NCBI GenBank assembly: GCA_903813345.2
Contig: CAIIXF020000001.1
Location: 23,889,915 to 23,953,914, forward strand
Reading direction: 5' to 3'
DNA from: Owenia fusiformis
Lineage: Eukaryota > Annelida > Polychaeta > Sabellida > Oweniidae
Length of the DNA: 64,000 bases
The notes beneath the pieces were generated by a model. The model made no database searches and was not told the origin of the DNA. It worked only from the letters and a program-made list of their open reading frames with translations. Made by a program: the position numbers and the translations under genes. Positions 38,101 through 48,800 of this stretch are shown here, one piece after another. How positions within the stretch are numbered: the stretch's first letter is position 1; the number at the start of each line of letters is the position of its first letter.

Positions 38101-41100
38101 CTCATGGACGTCTCTACTGGAGACCATCTATGTACTGGGATATCAAGGTGATTGTTTTGTCTTTTAGATGCTAAATCATATTTACAATGACACAAAGATT
38201 ACCGTGTCTCCATAATAAAGTTTAATGATACAAACAAGTATTAATCAAACTGTTTTAAACCTCTCTTAATTCAAATACTACACCACGATTAGATTGATAC
38301 GATGACAATGATTCAGTTCAGTGGAAAATATAATCATATTTTATATTATTTGTATAATAATAATAGGTATAAAATAAGCTTCGATAATGTTAATTCCTTT
38401 ACCAGGAGAGCCTCCCAACCCAGATTAACCAGCTTCGCGCTCAGATCGCCCGACAATGGGAGGAAGTCCAAGCTGATGTGTCCAACGAAATCCGATCCAA
38501 AACACGCCATGTCACCTACACCTTGCCCGATATGTCACCAGTATCTGACTACATCAGCAATGAAATCAACCAGTTCAACAGTGATGCTGATACCGCCACA
38601 GATGCCGCTAAAATGATGTTCAGACGCAATGAGTTCTACTCCAGAGACGCTGTTGACGGTGGTTTCGCCGCAGTTGCATACACCAAGTAAGAATCACTAA
38701 CGTCATGTATTTTAACAAAATGATGCTTACATAATGATTTTACCTTTGTGCCGTCTTTTTCATATCTTGTCTCATTATTATATTATTCAAGAATTTAAAT
38801 AGTAACACAAAGCTACATCATGATTCCTAATTGATTGAAAATGATTTTTAGGGATATGGCACGTGACTTCTCTGCCAAGATGGATGAGGTCAAACGAACC
38901 GCCCAGGCTAAGATGGACCAATACAGATACATGGCTGAGAGAATGTATGAAGACTATGCCAGACGTGCTGCCTACCAATACAAACTTGCCAAGTACAACC
39001 TCAACCGGAAGTACAATGTAAGACACAATCACGCTCAGAATTAATTATCAGGCATATCACAATGTAATGAGAGCTATGAAACAAACAGTTAAATCGTAAC
39101 TTGTTAAACTTGATCAATATTCTTTAATCATTAAAAGGATTATGTATATAATCAATTTGTAATTTTCTAGGAGTATGCACCAATTGCTCAAAGATACATC
39201 GATCAAGGATACGAGATGATTGCCCCATACTACCAAACCGTCCAGACAAGAGCACAGAGACACAGACGCGATCTTTCAGGTAAAGGGACTCCCATATCAA
39301 TCACATTACTCATCAATAATAAGAAATATTCACAATAATATAATTATTTGCACTTTCATTAATTAATAAAAGCAGTTAACAAAATGTTAAAACTGTCATT
39401 GGTTATTTCGCATTCTGCACTGAAGTAAATGAATTTTATCTGCTTGTAGATCTGATGTACTCCATCACATCTCACCCACAGTACAAAACCAGTTTGGAGA
39501 AGATCAGCGACTTTGCCAGTCAGGCCATGAGCCACATGCAAAACATGAAGACCAAGGCCATTGACTTGAAAGAAGCTGCCAAGAAACACGTCAAGCTTAC
39601 CAAGGCAAAAATGAACAACATGTACAATGATGCTCTTGAAACCGTCAACCAGAAGCTCGACGCTGCCATGGGTCACGATGCTGTTGTCTACACCAAGAAG
39701 GTTGCTCTCAATGCCCTTGACATGGTGAGAACCGATTGCATTTAATTAACATTCCACATTGATCATTAGATGAAGCAATTTGATTGATTATATAGACATA
39801 AAGGTTATTTAAAAGGTAGATTATATGAGTTGATGGGGAAGACTATAAGACGCACTTTCTATTTATTGAGACCATTGCTTGGGGTTCGTTTTCTTAAGAC
39901 CAGTGGTACCTTTGAACTTTCATACTTACATGTATTTCCTTACATTTTGGTCACCCGTATGACACCTATGCATTCCAATATTTTCAGGCCAAAGATGCTG
40001 CTGACTTCATCAATGTGAAGAAGAACTTCCACAAGATTGCCAGAGATATCTACAGGAATAGCAAGGTTGTTGCCACCAAGCACGCAGCCTTTTTAACCGG
40101 AGTCTACAAGAACTTGAACAAAAACAAAGTCACCGTATTCAACCCCAAACAAGGAGAGATCCAGGCACAGGTAAGACTGATACTAATATCGATCAATAAG
40201 CAAAACGGATCTGCTAATGATGATTGTTGAATTCGTGTGTATAAATCCATCGTCTGATATTTATGAGATTAAAGGCAAACTGATGCGTCCAGACATTGAG
40301 GAAATACTTTTCCCGTTTTTACCGAGGACGTTAACAATTCATTCCTCAATATTACGTTAAGTCAGTTTTTCAGAATGTGGACACGATTTCAAGGCTGAGC
40401 TATATTCATTTAATTTGATTACGTTGTAGGCTTACATGCCATTCGCTGTCAAGGACTTGAAAACCCTTCCAAACATCGACACAACCAATCTCCAGAAGCT
40501 GATGAACCTTTCCTTGAGCAGCCTTCCATCTCTGCCCAAGTACAACCCAATGGATGATTACTACCACTACAAACCAGCATCTTCCAATCCTCTGGACTGG
40601 ATCCCACCATTCAAAGGTAAACAGTCATATCTTGGACGTGTAAATGATAAACGCTAAAACACAGTCAAGCATAATACAGGTTTACAAACACTCCTCAGAT
40701 GATTATCAATTCCTTTGCTGTATATTTTTAGCCTCTGCATTCGTTGTTGGAGCTCAACATATCAAGACCTTCGATGGAACTTATTACGAGTTTGCCAGCC
40801 CATGCAGCTACGTTCTTACCCAGGACTTTAGCAATGATAACTTCACCGTTGTCGGAAACTTCGAGGGTGACACCAAACACATCAGCAAGAAGTCTCTCAT
40901 GATCATCTCCAACAACAAGAAAATCGAAATCTTCTCTGACTTCAAGGTATGTAAGATTTGCTTCCTTCTCAATACACACGTTGACATCGTAATTTACATT
41001 TTGAACGCTTATTTAAACAGCTTTATATGATTTTAATAAACAAGTTGATATTTGAAATTTAAACATTAGTTTTGAATTTTACTTCTAGGTTCTTGTTGAT

Positions 41101-44100
41101 GGCAAGAAGGTTGAGCTTCCAGTCGAGTTCTTGAACACATCAGTCACCATCGACGGAGAGAGAATGATTGTGAAGAACAAATTGGGTCTTACCACTGAAT
41201 GGGACAAGGCTAATGATATCTGGAGTGTAGAAATCTCTGGATGGTATTTCGGCAAGGTCGCTGGACTTTTCGGAACTTACGACAATGAGCAAAGCAATGA
41301 TTTCACAACCTCAAGGAACACCGTTGAGGAGCTCGAGAGATTCACCACCAGCTGGGAAGCATCTGGAGCATGCAGAGTTAGAGGAAATCAGGCTAGAGAA
41401 GTTGAGCCACAAACACACCGCCATAGCTTCAAAACCTGTGCCCGTCTGTTCAAAGAAGAGGTGTCATTCTTCAGGCCATGCTACAAACAGGTACAGCTCA
41501 CCTATGCAATCGTTTTTATAGTTGCTAGAATTTTATTGAAAAGTATTGACATATAATATTGTTGTTGCATCACGTACAACGATATTTTCACTCATTACAT
41601 TTTACAGGTCTCCCCTAAGAAATACTTCAAGATGTGCGTAAATGACGTCGAGGGATTCGAAAGAAACGCTTGCAAGATGGCTGCTGCGTACATCAAAGAA
41701 TGTGCCGCTGCTGGAGTACCTGATATGAAAATGCCCAAAGGTTGCTGTAAGTGAACTTGCCATTTTATTCAAGATTGATTTCATGTACTTTCATGGTAAA
41801 CATGTTGAAAAAATTCTAGTCAATAGTTTGATTTAATAAATATTGATAATGAAGTAGATCATCCTATATCTGTAAAACCATTTTAATCTTAAACTCTAAT
41901 TAGCAGAAAGAAAAGTGACATGACAAATACAAAGGTTAATAATGTTTATGACATGTATGATGCCAAATGGTTAACACCACCAGACACGAGATGCCACATA
42001 CAATTCATAGGCTTGTTATGTCAGCAAGAAACTGATCTACATTCAATTGTTCTTATCATGTTATAACATCATAAACGAATGCACAATTTCTGTTCTGTAG
42101 CTGACTGCAACAGCGAGGGCAAGAGACTGAGTGACATCCCACAGTCCGCTGATGTTGTCCTAGTTGTTGAGGAGAGACAATGCAACAAGGACCTTACAGG
42201 CAAACTTGGAGCTCTCGTCGAGAGAATTGAAGAACAACTACGTGAACTCGGTAAGCAAACAACATGTTTTATTATATATAAAAGTGCCATATGATGACTA
42301 TAAATATATCGTATCATTACCAACGAAGTAAATGAATTAGCTCTAGGATAATCCAATACATTATAAACTTCAAATAGAATTTTAAGTATTTGTTAAAAAG
42401 TCTCAAACAGCCTGCGATACAATCAACTCATTTCCATACTTTATATTCAAGGTCTATCCAACAACCGTTTCGGTATCGTTGGATTCGGAGGTGAGGGAGT
42501 CCACAACAAACCCCATACTCACACCGTAGGTGGAGAAATCATGGGAGATTCTCGTAGATTCTCTTTTGGAGCAGCCAATCTCGACTTCGAAGAAGATGGT
42601 GAATTCAAAGACACTCTTGGTGCTATTGAAAAAGCTGCCCACTATCCATTCAGACAGGGTGTCTCAAAGAGCATTGTCTTGGTAACATGCACTGAATGTA
42701 CTCAACAGGAAACCCAATATACTGATATCCTAAATATGCTCACAACAAGGGACATTACACTTCATATGCTCGCTGATAGCAAATTCGAGTCCAACAGTGA
42801 ATCTAAGAAGCCTTCAGTTTTCGTATTTGGTAGGTTTCTCATTCATTATTTGAATAAACAATGACCTGAATTAAAATCACAATTAAATATGATTTATTTA
42901 AATGTAAAAACAAGGGAAATAATGTCTGTACAGAAATCGTTTGGAACATTTATTACATTCCTTGTATTTTACAATTAAAATTATCTAGATTGTTTTGATA
43001 TAACGTATGTTCATTCTTTACTTTCAGGAGTTGACAGCAAATCAGCTTACAGCCGCAAATCCCTTATTGGTAAGAAACTGAGAGGCGACAAGGAACTCTT
43101 TAGCCAACTCACCGTTCCCCAGCACATCTGTGGTGATCTTACTACTCAAACCGAAGGTTCCCTATTTGATCTGAATAGACTCACAGCAGGAAATGTCCAA
43201 GCTCAAAAATCATTCTCTGAAGCTTTTGCCAAGAGAGTATCTATGTCTGCCATCCCATCCGGGTGCCAAGAGTGCAGCTGTGTCGAAGGTGAAACCGTAT
43301 GCAAGACATGCACAGCTGAGGTAAAAACAGTTTGTTTATTTGTTTGTTTGTTTGTTTTGTTGTTTGTTTGTCATTATGAGAGGATGATTTTACATATATA
43401 GTAATACTTCAAACAATATATCGTACTACACTAATTTGCTTTGAATAATAATTTGAATATTACTAGAAAATGGAAATCCAAATATCAACCCGTTGAATGA
43501 TAACAAACATAACGCTGATTAAACCATATTATACCACAAGGCAAAAAGTAAAAGTGGACACTATGTTTTTTTATTTTAATTATTTGATTGTTTCAGTCTT
43601 CAACCCTAGGCAAAAGAGAAGAGAACCCATATGCTGATGAATTCGAGCCAGCTATGGCCTCCGAGGAGGATGAGTTCAAAAATGAGCTTAAGGTAAGCCT
43701 TGTACAAACAAAAATTAATTTATATTAAAAAGTTCTATATCACTATTTCTTTGTTTCACTGATATCAAAAATCAAATACAATTCTTAAATGGTCAGAATA
43801 TATTGAATAATGGAAAGTAATGAATCTAGTAACGGTATAAAAAGTTATCCCGGGCTATAACTTTTTGCGATTTTCTTTATTCTTATTCTGTTTTGTCATT
43901 CATTCATGACATGTCATGTGGACGATGAAAGCCCTAGAAATTACAAATTGAGAGAGTTTATTTCCGTTATATATCTGGAGTGCATCATGTAGTGTATATG
44001 CATATAAAACACCTACAAATTATGAATTGTTTTATGTCATTTCAGGAATACATGAGACGACCCATGAAAATGAAGAACATGAGGAAACAGTACAGAAATG

Positions 44101-44114
44101 CTAAGAGAGCATAA
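17130..44114 (+). CDS. Apolipophorin/apoB-like large lipid transfer protein, about 4665 residues
   Basis: I joined 37 exons; all phases agree and the total is 13,998 nt including the stop. Exons: 17130-17187, 19157-19210, 21009-21163, 21338-21586, 22077-22229, 22569-22764, 24002-24245, 24431-24596, 24710-25039, 25164-25730, 25905-26118, 26280-26406, 26575-26757, 27050-27290, 27460-27625, 27852-27969, 28342-28481, 29266-29500, 29832-30048, 30344-36919, 37214-37534, 37654-37813, 37963-38147, 38406-38686, 38852-39017, 39171-39279, 39450-39724, 39988-40170, 40430-40616, 40732-40946, 41089-41490, 41608-41746, 42101-42250, 42452-42829, 43028-43320, 43597-43692, 44046-44114. Order: signal peptide (about 1-19), vitellogenin-type lipid-transfer module (about 38-720), furin-type site RSKR (708-711), long beta-repeat region, helical region, VWD, VWA-like domain, basic tail. 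Length, order and cleavage position match apolipophorin II/I precursors, secreted carriers of lipid in body fluid. Vitellogenin is unlikely: there is no polyserine tract, and the protein is more than twice the usual length. The VWA-like domain after the VWD is the unusual part. No AATAAA was seen in the first kilobase downstream. Confidence 0.9.
19198..19352 (+). repeat. 31-bp tandem array repeating the exon 2 splice donor, five copies
   Basis: Copies begin at 19198, 19229, 19260, 19291 and 19322. Each contains the last 13 bases of exon 2 (ACCACATGCACAG) followed by GTAAATCT, so the 5' splice site itself is repeated. Copy 3 reads AAGTAAAT and copy 5 ACCGGTAAAT; the others keep CAGGTAAAT. Only use of the first donor gives a short exon that joins exon 3 in phase with no added residues. 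Because 31 is not a multiple of three, the next two donors would shift the frame. Confidence 0.9.
25680..25691 (+). other. Furin-type cleavage site RSKR, residues 708-711
   Basis: CGC AGT AAG AGA encodes R-S-K-R followed by Ser, at the end of exon 10. Insect apolipophorin precursors are cut by furin at an RX(K/R)R site at about this point, giving apoLp-II and apoLp-I. Here the cut would give about 711 residues (signal peptide included) and about 3950 residues. The cleavage itself is inferred from the motif and its position. Confidence 0.75.
28165..28257. repeat. Two-copy direct repeat in intron 16
   Basis: The segment AACACAATCTAACAATATAA with following TATAAATATT occurs twice, about 40 bases apart. 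It is a minor local duplication. Confidence 0.6.
28441..28946 (+). repeat. 61-65-bp tandem array repeating the exon 17 splice donor, eight copies plus a partial
   Basis: Copies begin at 28441, 28502, 28563, 28624, 28685, 28746, 28811 and 28876, with a partial at 28937. The first copy is the true end of exon 17. Each unit holds about 41 exon-like bases (TGCCCTCAACAACCTTTTCA and on to ACATTCAAGG) and then GTAAGATACAT. Seven of eight copies keep GGGTAAG; the third has GGGTTAG. Copies 6 and 7 gained four bases (ATCC). The exon frame runs into a stop at the second copy's donor, so downstream donors would shift the frame or truncate. The 116-codon open frame over the array is only a product of the repeat. 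Confidence 0.92.
30180..30300. repeat. AATTC-rich simple repeat, probably the tail of a dispersed element
   Basis: Intron 19 holds TCAATTCAATTTTCAATTCA and similar repeats, followed by CACTTTATTTCAAATG and CACCCCGAGGGGTGTATAAG. The CAATTCAATTCACTTTATT string is commonly seen at repeat tails in invertebrate genomes. The family was not identified. Confidence 0.5.
30344..36919 (+). other. Giant exon 20 (6576 bases): beta-type repeat region of the lipid carrier
   Basis: One uninterrupted exon codes residues 1272-3463. It is built of degenerate repeats of about 52-55 residues. The clearest copies read TPF(R/D)xxE, then AxFNHEGxLxNF, then SHAELTYNxRNKIEAD and VxFTTxRxIxG (for instance around 33960-34330 and 35230-35420). 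Alternating hydrophobic and polar residues suggest amphipathic beta strands that lie on the lipid surface, as in apoB. All other exons of the gene are 54-567 bases. A second furin-like site, RSRR, sits near its end (residue 3385, at 36683). Confidence 0.85.
38406..40616 (+). other. Helical, charged region of the lipid carrier (exons 24-29)
   Basis: Residues 3686-4085 are rich in Lys, Glu, Asp, Gln, Met and Tyr in heptad-like spacing (for example MDEVKRTAQAKMDQYRYMAE and NMKTKAIDLKEAAKKHVKLT). They look like amphipathic helices or short coiled coils. A basic site RHRR followed by Asp (residues 3864-3867, end of exon 26) could be a further processing point. A Pro- and Tyr-rich linker (YNPMDDYYHYKP) leads into the VWD domain. 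Confidence 0.6.
40732..41746 (+). other. VWD domain and C8-like segment of the lipid carrier (exons 30-32)
   Basis: Residues about 4086-4337. The VWD signature is clear: IKTFDGTYYEFASPCSYVL, NFTVVGNF, LGLTTEWD and the calcium-loop-like GLFGTYDNEQSNDF. The cysteine usually found in GLCG is Phe here, as is common in lipid carriers. A Cys-containing tail (RPCYKQ, FKMCVNDV, ACKMAAAYIKECA, PKGC) resembles the C8 module that follows VWD domains. VWD domains are known at the C-terminus of apolipophorins and vitellogenins. Confidence 0.85.
42101..43320 (+). other. VWA-like domain and Cys-rich motif of the lipid carrier (exons 33-35)
   Basis: Residues about 4338-4611. A Rossmann-like pattern is visible: SADVVLVVEE (strand 1), LGALVERIEEQLRELGL (helix), NRFGIVGFGG (strand), FKDTLGAIEKAAHY (helix), SKSIVLVTCTEC (strand), YTDILNMLTTRDITLHML. 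This is the layout of a von Willebrand type A domain. The metal-binding DxSxS after strand 1 is replaced by EERQC, so it probably does not bind metal in the usual way. A short VWC-like cluster CQECSCVEGETVCKTC follows. The domain name is inferred from pattern alone. Confidence 0.6.
43325..43372. repeat. (GTTT)n simple repeat
   Basis: A run of GTTT units with small interruptions lies just after the exon 35 donor. Confidence 0.85.
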
Positions 44115-45811
44115 GAACATTGACAATTCTCAATTTACACAACAACAAATGGGTACCGACCGACCGCATTCGAACAATGGACATTCTTAGGGGTTGATCC
44201 CCAGCAACTACAATGCAATTCTAAATCGTTTTAAAACAATTAGGGTATATACAAATGAGGGAGATGTATTTATATTTATTGAAACATTTTGGAGTATATT
44301 TGTACATTGTTTATATTGATTTTTAAGATTATCTAATAACATTGCAAGAAAAACTATGATGTTATGTTATTTTTCTAAGACCAGATGACTTAGTCACATC
44401 AGTGTGTTACTTTACTTGGAAAATATGTAATGGGAATGGGAAGGCGCCAGTATGTACTGTAGACACCCCTGCTCTTTTCCATGGTTTAATATTTGATATC
44501 TTTGTATATTTTTGTTTTTTAAATGCAAAGTTTGAATCCATTGTGGAATTGAGTTATAAATTAATCGTCAATTGTAAATTGATAGTCTTATTAGTAATAA
44601 GGTGTTTGGCCATTCAAGATATCCATATGTTCCAATGAGAGATTTGTGCTACTGATATTAGCTCGACATTGCAAACAATTCACTGAATCCATTGTGATAA
44701 TTTTATAGATTCCGAAATCATGAACATGACCACTTTGGCCATTTGCAGATAACATGGATTTCCTCTTGGTCTTGTCTTCCCTCGTTAAACAAAACCTATC
44801 AGATTATCCACCGTCGGGAGGGAGGGATAACATCCTTACTTCATATTGCTTTTCACGTGTTTTAGAAAACTTTATAGGTTATTTACTTGAAGGATTGAAT
44901 ATGGTGTTTTATTCCGAGGGAAAACATTATACTGACCCAAGGTTAATAGGATATTTACCGAGGAAACGTACGTTTAGCTCCCATTAACATTGATCTGTAA
45001 CAATATATCCTGTAACATTGTCATTCATATTACCCGAGGATAAAATCGATATTCAATCCCAACCAGAAATAACATCTTTGTTTCACGAATAATCCATCTG
45101 AATGGTAATACTTTCGAATCAATGAATGTATATAAATGGCAGATATTTGTTTATGTTCTGTTTTAACAATTTACATGTATTTATGATTTTTCCTTCATCA
45201 TGTCCAAACTTAATATTTATTCTTTACATGAAATAGTAGTTTAAAATACTCTCTCCATAATTGCAAATATAAGGGGCTGTTTGAATATATTCTTGATCAG
45301 TTGATACATGGACGTTTACTGGGAGGGATGGAATATTAATTTTATTCTGGGGGGAAAATATGATATTGGCAAAGAAAACTATCATATTGATCGAATGCGA
45401 GAGCCCGGCCCAAGTATCAATATGATATTTTCCGAATCAGGGAAAACATGTTATTATGGAATAATAAGCATTACTGAAGGAAATCACACTTGAAGACTTG
45501 TATAAAAAGACTTCTCTTTTGCTGATTTCATTTAATTTTGATGTATTCATTGAAGAAATCAATTGAAGATGATTGTATAGTGTCAGCTATATCGTAGATA
45601 ACCTGTACTTAGATATGTCGAACGTACTGTTTATATAAAATACACAATTCAAAAGGCTCAGCACAAGTGTGAATTGCATTAATGATATGTTACGTTACCC
45701 TTTCTCAGTCAATATTCTTTAATTTATAGGTTCCTTTCTAATTATATTGAATATATATTTTGATACTCTTCGGTTAGTTTCTTCCTATGTTTTTTACGAG
45801 ACACAACCAGC
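44115..45811. other. 3' flank of the lipid-carrier gene and intergenic DNA
   Basis: Contains the presumed 3' UTR, whose end could not be fixed because no AATAAA is seen nearby. An inverted pair GGAAAATATGATATTG (45353-45368) and CAATATGATATTTTCC (45418-45433), with one mismatched position, may be part of a worn MITE. Short open frames here have no support. Confidence 0.4.
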
Positions 45812-48800
45812 ATGGGAGTAAACCGCATCCTAAAATGTATATTCATACTTTACAAAGTGTCATTATTTTTATCATCGCAAGTTCGGTTTTCTCGAATCAA
45901 AATTAAGGAAACTGTATACTTGAGCAGTGATGTCTTAGATGCGAACTCGAGGGCTGAAAGGGCATCCAGTTTGATGGAATGTTCTCAGGTTTGCACCGAG
46001 GTATCTGCTTGCCGACGCTTCAACTTCAATAGAGACAACGGTACTTGCGTCATCTTGGGAAGCTACGCAGATGACGTTCCGACTACGCTCCTTGTTGGTA
46101 ATTGGATTCAAGGGGTTGTCCAAAGGAAGGTAATGTTATTTCAACTCAAAGAGATGTAAAAGAAAGGGGATTTATTATTTAGGTTAGAGAAAAATGTTAA
46201 AGAATCATTCAAATTCAACTGAAAAAGCCGAAATTGTAATTTGGTTCAATGAACGAAGGAGAGGAGTCACAAGAAAGTGGAGAGGTTAAGCAAATACGGT
46301 TTTTCAAAACGTATACGTAAACGCAAAGTACATTGAATCAACATAGGATTGTATCGCTTTAGTCTACTTCAGATACCCGTTCAACTTCAAAGTTGCGTGT
46401 TTAGAACGGGAGATTTTAAAATTTCACGTTGCTATCAACGGGAATCATTATACTCATGTCTGTTGAATACTATCCTTGCAATTTTGATTTCGATGCAGAG
46501 TATAATTCTTTCTGAAGAAGATGATGTATGTTACGCATGATTTAACTCCAATAATCTTACGAAACGAGCTCGTTTGAAATATGTATTAGAAAACCAGCTA
46601 TTGAACTTCATCAATGGCATACTATGTAATCATTACAAGCTATGGTGTAGTCTAAACAAACACTAGAGCTGAACGGCTATTTATGTGTGAACTCTACACA
46701 AGGAGGATTGGCTCCCAGGATCGAAACTCGATATTTTCCAACAATGAAAACGTCGAAATGTCGTTATTTTCTGAAATTAAAACCGACTATAAATTCAAAA
46801 TAAACAGTTCAAAAGATTCGAACCAATATCTCGATCGTTTCTTGTGAGTTTTGGAATTTTTCGTTTGGAAATAAGACCAAAATTCACGATTTAAATGTTG
46901 AAGTGAACAAAATGGCGGCTGTTTGAATTCGAATTTTGTATTACGACATACCCATATATGGGACAGAATATCGGTGGTGCACTCTGGGAGCCAATCCTCC
47001 TTGAACTCTACATGTATTTGTATAGGACGATTGATACGTTTAAGTTGCGTTTTGGATTTTATACGGTAGCTTAACCTCTCCAGTATATTATTACTTGGTT
47101 CATTGAGTCGACCAAAATGAAGGTGGTGTGGTCATTTGCTTGGATCAACACAATCAGTGAAAGGAAGAGTCATTAAAATCTAAATCATTATATGTGACAA
47201 AGATTGGTTCAAATCACATTATCTCTGCATTGTGTATCATATTTAACTACACCCAGTATCTTAGCTGTATTATTTTGTAATCCAGAAACAGATTACGGAC
47301 AGTTTCTCAGCAATGTCAATGGGTTTTATTATATTTAAAAAGTAGTATATGATGAATGTAAAAAGTAGGCCAAACTTAATTGTTTGTTAATGTTTAAAAT
47401 GCTTTCTGGAAACTGATCCCTTTCTATCATCACAATAATCGAAAACACATATAAGTATGTCTCGTTATGTTTTACAGAAACAATGTGACAAATTCGGAGA
47501 TTGTCATTGTCTTGTTCCTCATGGACAGTTTGATGAACATTGTACGGAATGTAAGTACGAGATTGACAGGGGTAGATCTGGGAACAAACAAGGGGGGGGG
47601 GGCAAATTTCAAGTCTGATAAAAAATATTCCGCGCTTGCGTTGAAAAAAAATTGAAAAAGGCCCATTTTCTTCAAAATTTGGCCTAAAATTAAAGAATAA
47701 GCTGGCCTTAAATAAAAGGTCCACTTATTGGGGCCTTTTAGGTTTTTTGGCCTTAAGGCCCCTGGGCCTGGGCTCCCCCGCCAGTGCAAATAAAATATAA
47801 TTTGCAATATACATGTGCGCTTTTCTTGTGCAACGAGCTCATCCCAAGCAGAAATTCGATCGAAAGTATCATTAAAGTATATCCGATCGGAGATTTTGAG
47901 AAAATAGACATGGCAAGGGATGACAAGGACGTCCAAAATATTCTAAAATTGATACAATTTTTGTCAAGGGCACTCTGACGACTTCTTGCCATCTTGTTAG
48001 ACATTCAGAGATGCTACCTTTAATTTTTTATTTGAAAAACGAGCCTTCTTCGATCTTTCGTGATAATTCCTAACATTGTGAAATAGCTTGAATTGCTGTA
48101 ACTATATAATGCTGTGGGCTTAAAGGTAATAAAGTAACATCACACTTACGTCCCGGCGATCATACGTCCAAATAATAGTTGTGTTTCAAATATTAATTGT
48201 ATCACGATATACGAGACCAAAGTTAACGCTACCAGGGAGAATTGGACCTGCATGCCTTACTATTTATACATGTTTTTCTGTTTTGAAAAATTCGATATGT
48301 GATGTATATTTCTTAGTAATACTTACAAATATTTCGTTGCGGTTTTAGGCTTTAATTCGTAATTTCAATCACCGCCATCACTTTTCAAACGAGTTACTTT
48401 GAAATATCAAGACGTCATGCTATTCTCATACTTATATCGAACTTAATATGACTGTCATTCACCTTTTATCAAGCAGTAGAAAATTAATTTGCTCCATGGG
48501 TGACAAAATGTTTCTAGTTTCCTGCTGAATGTCGAATCTCGCATCATACGAATGTAATTTTAGGCGATCTGTCTGCAGGGGGTGAATGTTACTCTGGTAT
48601 CGGGCATTCACTTGGCCTTTTGACAACGGTATAATAGTACACATTTATAAAACACATGTTTAGTGTTTAATACTATTGTACAGAATACTAAACAGCGTTT
48701 AATATGAACGAAAGCCGAGTTCGGTTTTTTTAATATTCATAATAAGGTGGTATTGTTCCACATGTACAGCAGCAATCTTTTCACTAATAAACCTTGGCAG

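Noticed and set aside
44402-44638. 78-codon frame in the 3' flank of the lipid-carrier gene
   Set aside because: AT-rich flank with no recognisable protein features. Probably 3' UTR.
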